Source: Beijerinckiaceae bacterium (lineage in GTDB: Bacteria; Pseudomonadota; Alphaproteobacteria; Rhizobiales; Beijerinckiaceae). From it: a DNA stretch of 64,000 bases. The position numbers and the translations under genes are program-made. The notes beneath the pieces are model-generated. The model was not told the origin of the DNA, made no database searches, and was given only the letters and a program-made list of their open reading frames with translations. Location: the NCBI GenBank assembly GCA_004564215.1, contig CP024846.1:2617501-2681500 (forward strand), read 5' to 3'. Shown here in pieces: positions 1-7,957 of the stretch (the stretch's first letter is position 1; every line of letters starts with the position of its first letter).

Positions 1-294
1 GGAAAATCAAGGACTGACGCCCGCGATGCTTTGCTGAGTTGGCGCGACACCTTTCCCATTGTCGAGACCTCCCCGGAAGTCATGCTGGCGGCGGTCGATC
101 TGGCGACAGATCACCAGTTTGGCATCTGGGATTCAGTCATTCTGTCCGTCGCCTCGCAAGCAGGTTGCCGGCTGCTATTGTCGGAGGACCTTCAGGAGGG
201 CTTCACCTGGGGTGGAGTAACGGTCGTCAATCCGTTCGCATCACCACACCACACGCTGCTGGACGCCTTGTTGGGAGGTGTCGCCGAGTCATAG
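1..294 (+). CDS. PIN-domain (VapC-like) protein, C-terminal part, cut by the window edge
   Basis: The reading frame is open from base 1, so the 5' end lies outside the window. The visible 97 codons have the C-terminal half of a PIN-domain ribonuclease: a VETS segment, then HQFGIWDSVI with an acidic residue of the PIN active site, then the LLLSEDLQEG segment with the last conserved Asp, and an NPF ending. PIN toxins of VapBC pairs cleave RNA; any antitoxin gene would lie to the left, out of view. It is not obviously linked to the nif genes. Family assignment is good; the toxin role is inferred. Confidence 0.7.
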   Translation, partial: GKSRTDARDALLSWRDTFPIVETSPEVMLAAVDLATDHQFGIWDSVILSVASQAGCRLLLSEDLQEGFTWGGVTVVNPFASPHHTLLDALLGGVAES

Positions 295-479
295 TCGTAT
301 CAAATGCCGCCATCGGTGGGGACTGATTCGCCGATCACTCGGTCAAGTTCAGGAATCGGACTCTCCCCAATTTAGGCGGTAGATCTTTGAGTTCGCGGAT
401 CGCGGCTGCGCGAGAACGCGAAGCTTGATCGGAGGCGGCCTGCCAAATCCTCCAACCACAAATTTCGGAGCCTGCCGGA
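295..479. other. Non-coding gap
   Basis: This 185-base gap between the PIN gene and the DHFR-like gene has no convincing reading frame, RNA or promoter that I can recognise. Confidence 0.4.
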
Positions 480-929
480 ATGACATCGCGCAATAGGAAT
501 CAGGGGCCGGGTGGCGCCGATGTCCGGGTGATCTGCGCCATCGGAACCAGTGGCCAACTCGGGCTCAACGGGCGCATGCCTTGGGAGGGGAACCCTGGGG
601 CCGCATTCAAGGCGGATGTTGAGCGTTTTTTCGCTTTGACAAAGGGTCATGTCGTGATCGCCGGACCGCGCACTTTCGCGGCTTTCCCGGATTGGGCGCG
701 GCAGGACAGAACCGTGGTGGAGATCCATGCGTCCGACGAACCGAGGACAATCATTGAACGATACCGCGACCGGGTCGTGTATGTCGGAGGCGGGCCGGCG
801 GTTTGGAAAGCCTATGCGCCGTTTGTAACCCATTGGGACGTGACGCGACTGCCTTACGAGGGCGAAGCCGATAGATATTTAGATCCCGCGTGGCTGTGCG
901 CCGCTGGATTTGGCGACGGACGGTCTTAA
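480..929 (+). CDS. Dihydrofolate reductase-like protein
   Basis: The protein has 149 residues. The N-terminal strand VICAIGTSGQLGLNG and the MPW motif around residue 34 are the start of a DHFR fold, VVIAGPRTF is the nucleotide-binding strand-helix unit, and VVYVGGGPAVW is the second glycine-rich NADPH-binding segment. Known members reduce dihydrofolate with NADPH. It is slightly shorter than a typical FolA, and the usual folate-binding Asp/Glu region is not clear, so it may be a DHFR-family reductase with another substrate. It stands alone, with no thyA nearby. A GGAG lies 9 bases before the ATG. The antisense frame over it has no family features. Confidence 0.7.
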   Translation: MTSRNRNQGPGGADVRVICAIGTSGQLGLNGRMPWEGNPGAAFKADVERFFALTKGHVVIAGPRTFAAFPDWARQDRTVVEIHASDEPRTIIERYRDRVVYVGGGPAVWKAYAPFVTHWDVTRLPYEGEADRYLDPAWLCAAGFGDGRS

Positions 930-1238
930 GAGCTTCAAAATCAATCATTAACGGAAGGCCATGGCCCGTCTTAAATGGCCCGTCTCAAAATGTGAGATGC
1001 CAGTGGGGTCTATTCGCAATTGCCGATCCATGAAACTTAGCGGCGGCAGCTCAACCCTTCGTTGATCGCCCCGGAACTCCCAGCGGCTTGCTAATGTTTA
1101 ATCGGCCAAATTCGCAAACCTCCACGAGGGTGACGTGGAATTGATAAAATTCTGGCGGAAAGCCGCGCGAGGATGACGAGGACCACTAACCACAGCCTGC
1201 CTTATTTCTGAATTCTCGATAGAAGAAGGAAGTTAAGA
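930..1238. other. Intergenic region with a short direct repeat
   Basis: There is no gene in this 309-base stretch. ATGGCCCGTCT occurs twice, at 961-971 and 975-985. An element near 1153 resembles a sigma-54 promoter but its -24/-12 spacing is wrong by one base. Confidence 0.4.
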
Positions 1239-1490
1239 ATGGAAAAGCTGCAAGACGCGCAAGGCTGCATCGTCGACGCGCAACATCTCACCGATCTGGT
1301 CGAGATTGTAGCCAGCACGCTCGACAATCGCGAAGGCGCGACGATCTCAAACGCGGTCCGCTGCGCCGGCGGAAAACTCACTCGGGCGATGCTTTTGCTG
1401 GAGGAAGTCGAAGCCGATATGAACGCGGCGCGCGCTCCCCAAACCGGCTCGATCGAGGCCGTTTTCATCAATCAGAGACGAGGCAAGTAA
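1239..1490 (+). CDS. Small hypothetical protein, 83 aa
   Basis: I do not recognise this protein. It is predicted to be helical and acidic, with no Cys cluster or membrane segment; its one Cys pair is too widely spaced to suggest metal binding. An AAGGAAG ribosome site lies just before the ATG and codon third positions look GC-rich as in the neighbours, which supports a real gene. It stands alone between the DHFR-like gene and a long gap. Confidence 0.45.
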   Translation: MEKLQDAQGCIVDAQHLTDLVEIVASTLDNREGATISNAVRCAGGKLTRAMLLLEEVEADMNAARAPQTGSIEAVFINQRRGK

Positions 1491-2049
1491 CAAGACCGGA
1501 GAATCATGCTGGCCGTTCCAAATAGCTTGGCCAACGCTTGATTGTAGCATTCACCGTCCGCGGCTACCTCTTTAACAAATGCGCGACGACTCATTGTTGC
1601 ACGAGCGCTGGCCGAGCCGCCACTTGTAGAACGGCTGTATGAAAGATCAGTGCACTCGGTCAGGTTGAGCGGAGCATTCGGATGCTCTTGCCGTGTCCGC
1701 AATAAGTCTTCGGCATCTTCAACGGAACACGCCCCTGTAGGAAAATGGCTTCCGTTCGCGCGGGCGCATGCTCATGGTAGGATTTCCTTCAAGTCGAGCA
1801 CCAGCAAGACTCGCCCATCCCCAAAAGAATGGTGCCGGAAAACGCCGGGTATTGGAAAGTAGCTCCTGCCTCGGCTTGAACACCACTTCGACGCGATTGC
1901 CTATGGCACTCCATCAGGGAACCAAAATTGCACGGACAACACCGCAAAGGGCGTTGCCCTCGTTGTCGCAACGAAATTCGTCCTCACTTATTGTCCGGCG
2001 CAAATTGGCCCGATCCTTGCTTTTTTTCCTTTCGACTGGAGTTCGACCC
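1491..2049. other. Long non-coding stretch
   Basis: These 559 bases hold no convincing gene. The frame of the following SRPBCC gene stays open back to 1768, but the translated part is low-complexity and shows no domain, so I treat it as untranslated. No promoter, RNA or transposon end was recognised. Confidence 0.4.
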
Positions 2050-2520
2050 GTGACCGAAGTTTCTGAAAAGCGCTCCGTTCTGACCCAAGCGGATTTTGAG
2101 TATCCTGCTGAAACCGTGTGGCAGGCGATGACAGATTCAGAATGGCTCGCCGTATGGTTTTTCCCTAATGATATCCAGCCCGTTGTGGGACATAAGTTCA
2201 CCATTTGGGGACGCCCGATTGAGCGTTGGGACGGCGAGTTTAACTGCCAGGTGCTTGCTGTCGAGGCGCCCAAGATGATCAGCTTTCGCTGGTACGGTGG
2301 GCATGAGGAACTCAAGGCGTTTGGCCACTATATGGATACAACGGTAACCTGGACGCTTTCTCCGCTCGAGAGCGGCGGGACCCATTTCCGTTTCGTCCAC
2401 GAAGGGTTCGGCACCGATCCTGAGTCAGATGCCCTCTATGACGTGATGGCCAAAGGATCCGAGAGTGTCCTTAGAACACTCGCCAAGCGGCTTCCGGACC
2501 TTATCAAATTTGGGGCGTGA
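2050..2520 (+). CDS. SRPBCC / AHSA1-type START-like domain protein
   Basis: The protein has 156 residues from a GTG start preceded by GGAG about 9 bases upstream. The sequence is typical of the Aha1-C-terminal-like SRPBCC family: the FEYPAETVWQAMTDSEWLAVWF opening lies near residue 17 (quoted in part), then the central WDGEF strand, the ISFRWYGG strand, TTVTWTLSPLESGGT, and a C-terminal helix ending in LAKRLPDLI. These proteins form a deep hydrophobic ligand pocket; the ligand is unknown. The annotated frame could start further upstream, but the conserved domain begins right after this GTG. Confidence 0.7.
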   Translation: MTEVSEKRSVLTQADFEYPAETVWQAMTDSEWLAVWFFPNDIQPVVGHKFTIWGRPIERWDGEFNCQVLAVEAPKMISFRWYGGHEELKAFGHYMDTTVTWTLSPLESGGTHFRFVHEGFGTDPESDALYDVMAKGSESVLRTLAKRLPDLIKFGA

Positions 2521-2545
2521 GTTGCTCTGTGCCCGACGCTAATGC

Positions 2546-3013
2546 TTATGGGGAGGCATGCTCCTCCTCCGGCTCGGAGAGGGCGCCATAAAGCCAGCGG
2601 CGCAGATCGCCCGCATAAAGCACGCCAGCGACGCGTGCGACTTCGTTTTGATTGCGGATGAAACTCAGTGTCGGAATGGATTGGATGCGGAAATATTGGG
2701 CAAGCTCTCTCTCGGCGTCCGTATTCACCTTGGCAAAGCGGACCATGGGCTCGAATTCAGCCGCCAGGGCCTCGAAAATGGGCGCCATCGTCTGGCAAGG
2801 TCCACACCAGCTCGCCCAGAAGTCGATCACCAGTGGCAAGCCCTGCGCGAGCGCATGGGCGTTAAAGCGCTCGGCCGTCAGGTGAATGGGATGGCCAGTG
2901 AAAAGGGGGCTTGCGCAGGCGCTGCATTGGCCGCTCTTCGCGTCTTGGCCCTCTGCAAGACTGTTGGCCGTGTCGCAGGCGGGGCATGGAATGATCATGT
3001 CTTTGTCGCTCAT
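2546..3013 (-). CDS. trxC: Thioredoxin 2 (zinc-binding thioredoxin)
   Basis: The protein has 155 residues. An N-terminal zinc ribbon (CPAC at about residues 10-13, CSAC at about 30-34) precedes a thioredoxin domain with the active site WCGPC near residues 69-73 and the cis-Pro loop IPTL. This is the TrxC architecture of Escherichia coli, a cytosolic disulfide reductase. The frame is open further upstream, but the zinc ribbon fixes the start at the ATG at 3013. It follows the minus-strand hypothetical gene at 3067-3537 with a 53-base gap and may be co-transcribed. Confidence 0.9.
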   Translation of the reverse strand: MSDKDMIIPCPACDTANSLAEGQDAKSGQCSACASPLFTGHPIHLTAERFNAHALAQGLPLVIDFWASWCGPCQTMAPIFEALAAEFEPMVRFAKVNTDAERELAQYFRIQSIPTLSFIRNQNEVARVAGVLYAGDLRRWLYGALSEPEEEHASP

Positions 3014-3066
3014 CAACGAATGGTGCCATAGTCGCGCACGCTGCGCATAGTGCGCTTTTAACGCAG

Positions 3067-3537
3067 TCAAGCCCCTGACACTTCGCTCCCGCCCATCAGC
3101 CGGCCGTGCCAGCGCTGTTGAAACGCCGCCCATGACGCTTCGTCTTGAAAGATGACGTCGACAAACCACTCGATCGTGTGGATGCCGTCCGGCCAATGGC
3201 GGTCTTCGCCGTGCCAGGTCAGGATAGGCCAAAGGGAGTTGCGATAAGGCCGACCGGTGCTGTCGCGCAACGACGGGCGGCCCAAATGTTCGCTCAGCCA
3301 GACCATGATCTCCGGCAGAAAAGTGCTCGCGAAGGAAAGTCCATGGCGGCTTAGGCGTTCCGGCGTGCGCAGCAGATGCTGCTCGATCCAGGCAAAGGCC
3401 GGCGGTTCCTTCTCCGTGCGGAGTTCTCGCAGGGTCAAGAGCCGGAAACCAGGCTCCAGCCATTGGGCCGGGACGGCATGGATGGCCGTGGCCTCTGGTT
3501 GCAAGCTCATCGTCATCCCATGGTCGTCATGCGGCAT
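3067..3537 (-). CDS. Hypothetical protein, 156 aa
   Basis: I do not recognise this protein. It is rich in Trp and aromatic residues, has a WHGEDRHWPDGIH segment, and ends in a helical FQDEASWAAFQQRW stretch. It has no Cys, no signal peptide and no transmembrane segment. GAGGG precedes the ATG at 3537; internal ATGs at 3516 and 3510 are alternatives. It lies upstream of trxC in the same direction, so a stress-related role is possible but unproven. Confidence 0.55.
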   Translation of the reverse strand: MPHDDHGMTMSLQPEATAIHAVPAQWLEPGFRLLTLRELRTEKEPPAFAWIEQHLLRTPERLSRHGLSFASTFLPEIMVWLSEHLGRPSLRDSTGRPYRNSLWPILTWHGEDRHWPDGIHTIEWFVDVIFQDEASWAAFQQRWHGRLMGGSEVSGA

Positions 3538-3615
3538 GAGGCCCTCTTTTTCAATGGCCTTTATGACGAGCGCAAGGGAAACGCTCGATGCTTTCGTGCT
3601 CCTGGAATTGCGAAT

Positions 3616-3834
3616 TCATGCAGGCGGAACGGACGGGACGGGCGGCGCTCTGTCAACCGCCTTTAAGGCATCAAGGCAGGCAAACAGCGCCAATTGAGCG
3701 TCCTCAACGGCTTCTTCTTGCGTGTCGCCAACGCCGAGGCAGCCTGGAATATCGGGAAAGCTCACCACATAGCCACCCCCTTCCTCAGGCGGAAGCGGTG
3801 CCACATCGTATCGATAGACGCTGAGATCGCTCAT
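3616..3834 (-). CDS. hicB: HicB-type antitoxin
   Basis: The protein has 72 residues with the HicB partial RNase-H-like fold: YRYDVAPLPPEEGGGYVVSF, then the signature FPDIPGCLGVGDTQEEAVEDA. The C-terminal DNA-binding part found in longer HicBs is absent, so this is a short-form antitoxin. It overlaps the upstream toxin gene by four bases (ATGA), the usual hicAB order and coupling. It neutralises HicA and probably autoregulates the pair. Confidence 0.85.
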   Translation of the reverse strand: MSDLSVYRYDVAPLPPEEGGGYVVSFPDIPGCLGVGDTQEEAVEDAQLALFACLDALKAVDRAPPVPSVPPA

Positions 3835-4073
3835 CGGTCGAGTTCATCCATGCGGTCGATCAAATCGATAAAAGCCTTCACGTGAACGGCTCTGACCTTC
3901 TTTTTCATGGGGATCGCGACGCAATTGGGAACCGAGGGATGGGTGAACGCGACATGAGTGCCCGTCACCTTTCGGAATTTGACCGCATATTGCGATGCCG
4001 TGATTTCAAAATCAGCGGGAACCCAATCGCCTCCTGGATTGCCGCGAAAGGCTTCCAGCCGCTTATTATGCAT
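3831..4073 (-). CDS. hicA: HicA-type toxin (mRNA interferase)
   Basis: The protein has 80 residues with a dsRNA-binding-like HicA fold. GTHVAFTHP carries the catalytic His and is followed by the basic strand CVAIPMKKKVRAVHVKAFIDL. HicA toxins cleave mRNA when HicB is lost. The N-terminal helix is a little divergent from classical HicA. Adjacent hicB overlaps by four bases. The pair sits at the left border of the nif island, a common place for addiction modules. Confidence 0.8.
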   Translation of the reverse strand: MHNKRLEAFRGNPGGDWVPADFEITASQYAVKFRKVTGTHVAFTHPSVPNCVAIPMKKKVRAVHVKAFIDLIDRMDELDR

Positions 4074-4134
4074 GTCTGAATGTCCAAGTTGTGCGGTCTA
4101 ATGTGTCGGGTGCAACCATCCCAAATTGCGAAAC

Positions 4135-4162
4135 CCCGGTCCTTCTGGCCGGGGTTTTTGTT
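4135..4162 (-). terminator. Bidirectional hairpin terminator after the suf operon
   Basis: CCCCGG and CCGGGG arms around TCCTTCTGG form a strong GC stem. On the plus strand it is followed by TTTTTG; on the minus strand by TTTCG. It lies 46 bases beyond the sufT stop and upstream of hicA, so it most likely ends suf transcription. Confidence 0.7.
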
Positions 4163-4207
4163 TGAACCGAAGTGCCAAAAGTCTGGCCGTTCATTCCAGG
4201 GCGAAAT

Positions 4208-4573
4208 CTACATCAAACCCAATTCGAGTTGGGTTTCCTCCGACATCTTCGACTGGTCCCAGGGCGGATCAAAGACGAGATTAACTTTTACCTCCGTGAT
4301 GCCCTCGACACTACCCACCGCCTTTTCCACCCAGCCCATCATCTCGCCTGCGACAGGGCAGCCTGGCGCGGTTAATGTCATATCGATCTCGACGAGCCCG
4401 CCGGGGTCCTTCGCACTGATCCGGTAAATAAGTCCAAGATCAAAGATGTTTACCGGAATCTCTGGATCAAAAACGGTGCGCAGCGCCCCGATGATATCGG
4501 CAATAATACCCTCAGGAGGGACGTCAGGCGTCCCCGTCACAGAATCGATTGTCTGATCGCTTGCGTCTGTCAT
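4208..4573 (-). CDS. sufT: SufT / MIP18-family (DUF59) Fe-S assembly protein
   Basis: The protein has 121 residues. The DUF59 core is clear: an IIGALRTVFDPEIPVNIFDLG region with the DPE...NI.DLGL motif, LTAPGCPV with the conserved Cys, and the MVEGI-type region ending in FDPPWDQSKMSEE. SufT proteins help mature Fe-S proteins, especially under high Fe-S demand. It is the last gene of the minus-strand suf operon, 51 bases after sufS. A TTG 24 bases further upstream is an alternative start; the ATG has an AGGTG nearby. Confidence 0.85.
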   Translation of the reverse strand: MTDASDQTIDSVTGTPDVPPEGIIADIIGALRTVFDPEIPVNIFDLGLIYRISAKDPGGLVEIDMTLTAPGCPVAGEMMGWVEKAVGSVEGITEVKVNLVFDPPWDQSKMSEETQLELGLM

Positions 4574-4624
4574 TGGCGGGTCACCTGATTGCGACAATAT
4601 GGAGATCGCTTAGGCTAGAATCGA

Positions 4625-5899
4625 TCATCGGAAGAGCTCCAGAACCTGCTGAATGCCTCGGATCAGCGCGTCGACCTCCGCATGCGTATTGTAGAGCGCG
4701 AAGGAGGCGCGCGTGGACGCTGTCACGCCGAGTCGGTCCATGAGGGGCTGGGCACAATGACTGCCGGCGCGGACGGCGATGCCGGCGCGGTCGAGCAAGG
4801 TCGAGACATCATGGGGATGTGCGCCCTCGGTGACGAAGGTCACAAGCGCGCCCTTGTCGGGTGCCCGCCCGAAAAGCCGGAGGGCCTTGAATTTTGACAG
4901 CTCCTCGGTCGCATGTGCGAGAAGGGCTGATTCATGCGCGGCTATGGCCGCCCGATCAAGGCTGCTCAGATAGTTCAGCGCGGCACCGAGGCCGATCGCC
5001 TCGACGATCGGCGGCGTGCCAGCCTCGAAGCGGTGCGGCGGCTCGGCATAGGTGATCTTGTCCTTGGTCACCGCCTCGATCATTTCGCCACCGCCCTGAT
5101 AGGGCTGCATGTCTTTGAGATGCTCATATTTTCCGTAAAGGAAGCCAATGCCCGAGGGGCCATAGAGCTTGTGGCCCGTCGCTACGTAGAAATCGCAGTC
5201 AAGCGCTTGGACATCGACCTCTGTATGCACGGAGCCCTGACAACCATCGATCAGAATCTTGGCGCCGGCGGCGTGGGTGAGGCGAATGATTTCCGGCAGT
5301 GGCGTAAGCGTGCCGAGCACATTGGACATTTGCGTCACGGAGACGATCTTTGTCCTTGGCGAAAGCAGCTCGGCAAAGGCCTCGAGGTCGAAGCAATCAT
5401 CCGTGGTTAGGGGCACCCAGCGTAGCACCGCGCCTTTGCGCTCGCGCAGAAAATGCCACGGCACGATGTTGGAGTGATGCTCCATTTCGGTCAGGATGAT
5501 TTCGTCGCCTTCGCCGATGTCCGCTCCCAGGCTCGAGGCGACAAGATTGATGGCCTCCGTCCCGCCTTTGGTGAAGATGATCTCTTCCAGTTTTTCGGCA
5601 TTGACAAACCGGCGAACGGTTTCGCGAGCTTCCTCGAATGCGACCGTCGAAGCGGTGGACAGAAAATGTACGCCGCGATGAACATTCGCGTAAGTTTCCT
5701 CATAGCCCTTAGCCATGGCGTCCAGGACGGCCTTCGGCTTTTGGGCAGAGGCGGCATTATCGAGATAGACGAGCGGCTTGCCGTGAATCTCGCGGCTGAG
5801 AATGGGAAAATCCTCGCGCAAGCGGGCGACATCGAAGCCAAGAGCAGGCTTTGCTTGAAGCGTCACCGAGCTATTCGACATGAGAGATCTCGCTGGCAT
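4625..5899 (-). CDS. sufS: Cysteine desulfurase SufS (class II)
   Basis: The protein has 424 residues. VYLDNAASAQKP begins the PLP-binding fold, TEMEHHSN is the cofactor-stacking His region, VATGHKLYGPSGIGFLYG holds the Schiff-base Lys, and RAGSHCAQPLM holds the active-site Cys on the short lobe typical of class II enzymes. It takes sulfur from cysteine and passes it to SufBCD. No sufE or sufU is visible in the operon. The start overlaps sufD; the ATG at 5881 is an alternative with a shorter overlap. Confidence 0.95.
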   Translation of the reverse strand: MPARSLMSNSSVTLQAKPALGFDVARLREDFPILSREIHGKPLVYLDNAASAQKPKAVLDAMAKGYEETYANVHRGVHFLSTASTVAFEEARETVRRFVNAEKLEEIIFTKGGTEAINLVASSLGADIGEGDEIILTEMEHHSNIVPWHFLRERKGAVLRWVPLTTDDCFDLEAFAELLSPRTKIVSVTQMSNVLGTLTPLPEIIRLTHAAGAKILIDGCQGSVHTEVDVQALDCDFYVATGHKLYGPSGIGFLYGKYEHLKDMQPYQGGGEMIEAVTKDKITYAEPPHRFEAGTPPIVEAIGLGAALNYLSSLDRAAIAAHESALLAHATEELSKFKALRLFGRAPDKGALVTFVTEGAHPHDVSTLLDRAGIAVRAGSHCAQPLMDRLGVTASTRASFALYNTHAEVDALIRGIQQVLELFR

Positions 5900-7157
5900 G
5901 AACCTTCAGCCAATCTTGAACTGCCGCGGCTGCGAGCGCCCGCAAGGCGTCGCTTTCAATCGCTTCGAGAATTTCGCCGAGGAAGGCTTCGACGAGGAGC
6001 GCCCGTGCCTCTGCTTCCGGAATGCCGCGCGCGCGCAAGAAGAACAGCGCCGCCGAGTCGAGTTCACCCACCGTGGTGCCATGGCTGCATTTGACATCGT
6101 CGGCGAGGATTTCGAGTTCCGGCTTCGTCGCGATCTCGGCTTGCCGCGAGAGAAGCAGCGTTCTGATCATCTGCCGCGCATCGGTTCCTTGCGCGTCGGG
6201 CCGGACCCGAATACAGCCCTGATAGACGCCGCGCGCCGATCCTCCCAACACGCCCCGAAAGGCCTGATGACTCGCCGTGTTTGGGCCAGCATGAGTGATG
6301 ACGATGGTATTGTCGCAGTGCCGGCTTTCGGTTGCCAGATAAGCCCCGTCCAAACGGGCCTGCGCGTCCTTCTCCGTCAGCGAAAGCAAAGCTTCGTGCC
6401 GCGAGAACCGTGCGCCCTCCGACAGATAGAAGCCTTTATAACATGCGGCGGAGGCGACCTCCCCAAGGGTCATCGCCGATTGCCGGGCCGCGGATCCAAG
6501 CTGTTCGATGCGGACATGCGTGAGTTCCGACTGGGCAGCAAGCCGAACCTCGGTCACGATCGTGGAGAACCCCGGATTGCCGCTGTGGGCCTCGACGAGC
6601 GTTGCCTTCGCGCCCTCATCCAGCAGGATCAGGATGCGCAAATGGCGGCCTTCTGGCGTGCGGGCTTCGGTGCCCTGCCAGTCGAACTGCAGGTAAAGCG
6701 GGGCATCGAGGGTCACCCGCGCGGGCACATGCAGGACGAGCCCATCCTCCATGAGCGCTGTATTGAGGTTCAGGAGGGCGTGGTCCTTCTGCGGGTTGAT
6801 ATGCCCGATTTGATTGGCGAAGGGCGTGACGGGGTCGGCAAGGATCTGCCGCAAGGGCACGGCACCAATCTGGGAGAGTCCCGATTTGGCCTCGTTGAGA
6901 ATGCCGTTCTCGAACAGCGCGAGATGCGCGCCGGGCAGGACAGGCGCGGGCCGCACGGGGCTTGTATCTTCCGTTGTATGGGCAAGCGCCCGGGCAAGGT
7001 CGGAATATCGCCATGCCTCGACCTGGCGGGTCGGCAGGCCGCTTTCCGCAAACGTCGTTCTAGCTTCCTCGCGCAAGGCTCCGAGCCAGGGCACGGGGGT
7101 CTCGCCGCCATTTGCCATGACGTCCAGCAGGCGGCTCAGTGCAGAGGTCTCGCTCAT
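5871..7157 (-). CDS. sufD: Fe-S cluster scaffold subunit SufD
   Basis: The protein has 428 residues. The N-terminal helical part includes LPTRQVEAWRYSDLARAL, the signature RxExWxxT/D region of SufD. The C-terminal beta-helix ends in the conserved DDVKCSHGTTVGELD and FFLRARGIPEAEARALL motifs shared with SufB. SufD forms the SufBC2D scaffold with its neighbours. ATG at 7157 is chosen; a TTG three codons upstream overlaps the sufC stop. Confidence 0.93.
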   Translation of the reverse strand: MSETSALSRLLDVMANGGETPVPWLGALREEARTTFAESGLPTRQVEAWRYSDLARALAHTTEDTSPVRPAPVLPGAHLALFENGILNEAKSGLSQIGAVPLRQILADPVTPFANQIGHINPQKDHALLNLNTALMEDGLVLHVPARVTLDAPLYLQFDWQGTEARTPEGRHLRILILLDEGAKATLVEAHSGNPGFSTIVTEVRLAAQSELTHVRIEQLGSAARQSAMTLGEVASAACYKGFYLSEGARFSRHEALLSLTEKDAQARLDGAYLATESRHCDNTIVITHAGPNTASHQAFRGVLGGSARGVYQGCIRVRPDAQGTDARQMIRTLLLSRQAEIATKPELEILADDVKCSHGTTVGELDSAALFFLRARGIPEAEARALLVEAFLGEILEAIESDALRALAAAAVQDWLKVHASEISHVE

Positions 7158-7162
7158 GTCCG

Positions 7163-7912
7163 TCAAGCCGCCTTTCCGGTCATGCCGTCATAGCCCTCTT
7201 TTTCCAGGAGAAGCGCCAGCGATTTATCGCCGGAGCGAACGATCCGGCCTTCCGCCAGGACATGTACATAATCCGGCACGATATAGTCGAGCAGCCTCTG
7301 GTAATGGGTGATCACCAGAAACGAGCGATCGGGCGCCCGCAGCGCGTTGACGCCTTCGGCGACAAGCTTCAAGGCATCGATGTCGAGGCCGGAATCCGTC
7401 TCGTCGAGGATTGCCAGCGAAGGCTTCAGAAGCGCCATTTGCAGCACCTCGTTGCGCTTCTTCTCGCCGCCGGAAAAGCCAACGTTGAGCGGACGCTTCA
7501 GCATGTCCTCGGACACGTTGAGTTTCTTCGCGGTCTCGCGAACAAGACGCAGGAATTGAACGGCATCGAGATCCGGTTCGCCGCGAAGCCGGGCTTGCGA
7601 GTTGATGGCGGTCTTCAGGAACGTGAGGTTCGAGACGCCAGGGATTTCGAGGGGATATTGAAACGCCAGAAAAACGCCTTTGGCCGCGCGTTCCTCCGGC
7701 TTGAGGGCAAGCAAATCCTCGCCCTTGAACGTGACCCGGCCGCTTGTGACGTCATACCCTTCACGGCCGGCGAGCGCATAGGATGTCGTCGATTTGCCGG
7801 CGCCATTGGGGCCCATGATGGCGTGCACCTCGCCCGCACCTACCTTAAGCGACAGGCCTTTCAGGATCTCCTTGCCTTGAACGCTCGCGTAAAGGTCTTC
7901 GATCTCAAGCAT
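7163..7912 (-). CDS. sufC: Fe-S assembly ATPase SufC
   Basis: The protein has 249 residues with an ABC ATPase fold. Walker A is GPNGAGKST near residues 35-43, the Q-loop is AFQYPLEIPG, the signature is FSGGEKKRNE, and Walker B is LAILDETDSGLD. SufC drives the conformational change of the SufBC2D complex in the cytosol; it is not a transporter. It is followed closely by sufD, which begins just inside or after its stop codon. Confidence 0.96.
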   Translation of the reverse strand: MLEIEDLYASVQGKEILKGLSLKVGAGEVHAIMGPNGAGKSTTSYALAGREGYDVTSGRVTFKGEDLLALKPEERAAKGVFLAFQYPLEIPGVSNLTFLKTAINSQARLRGEPDLDAVQFLRLVRETAKKLNVSEDMLKRPLNVGFSGGEKKRNEVLQMALLKPSLAILDETDSGLDIDALKLVAEGVNALRAPDRSFLVITHYQRLLDYIVPDYVHVLAEGRIVRSGDKSLALLLEKEGYDGMTGKAA

Positions 7913-7957
7913 GCCGTTCTCCGCTTTGATTCTTACATGGAAACAGGGGCGAACGCC

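Noticed and set aside
961-985. Two copies of ATGGCCCGTCT as a possible start of a repeat array or CRISPR
   Set aside because: Only two 11-base copies with a 3-base spacer; no array. No CRISPR or tRNA genes were seen anywhere in the window.
1153-1168. TGGCGG...CGCG element resembling a sigma-54 promoter
   Set aside because: The GG-to-GC distance is one base short, and no NifA site is nearby.
1768-2049. N-terminal extension of the SRPBCC protein
   Set aside because: The sequence shows no domain and the conserved fold begins after the GTG at 2050, which has a ribosome site.
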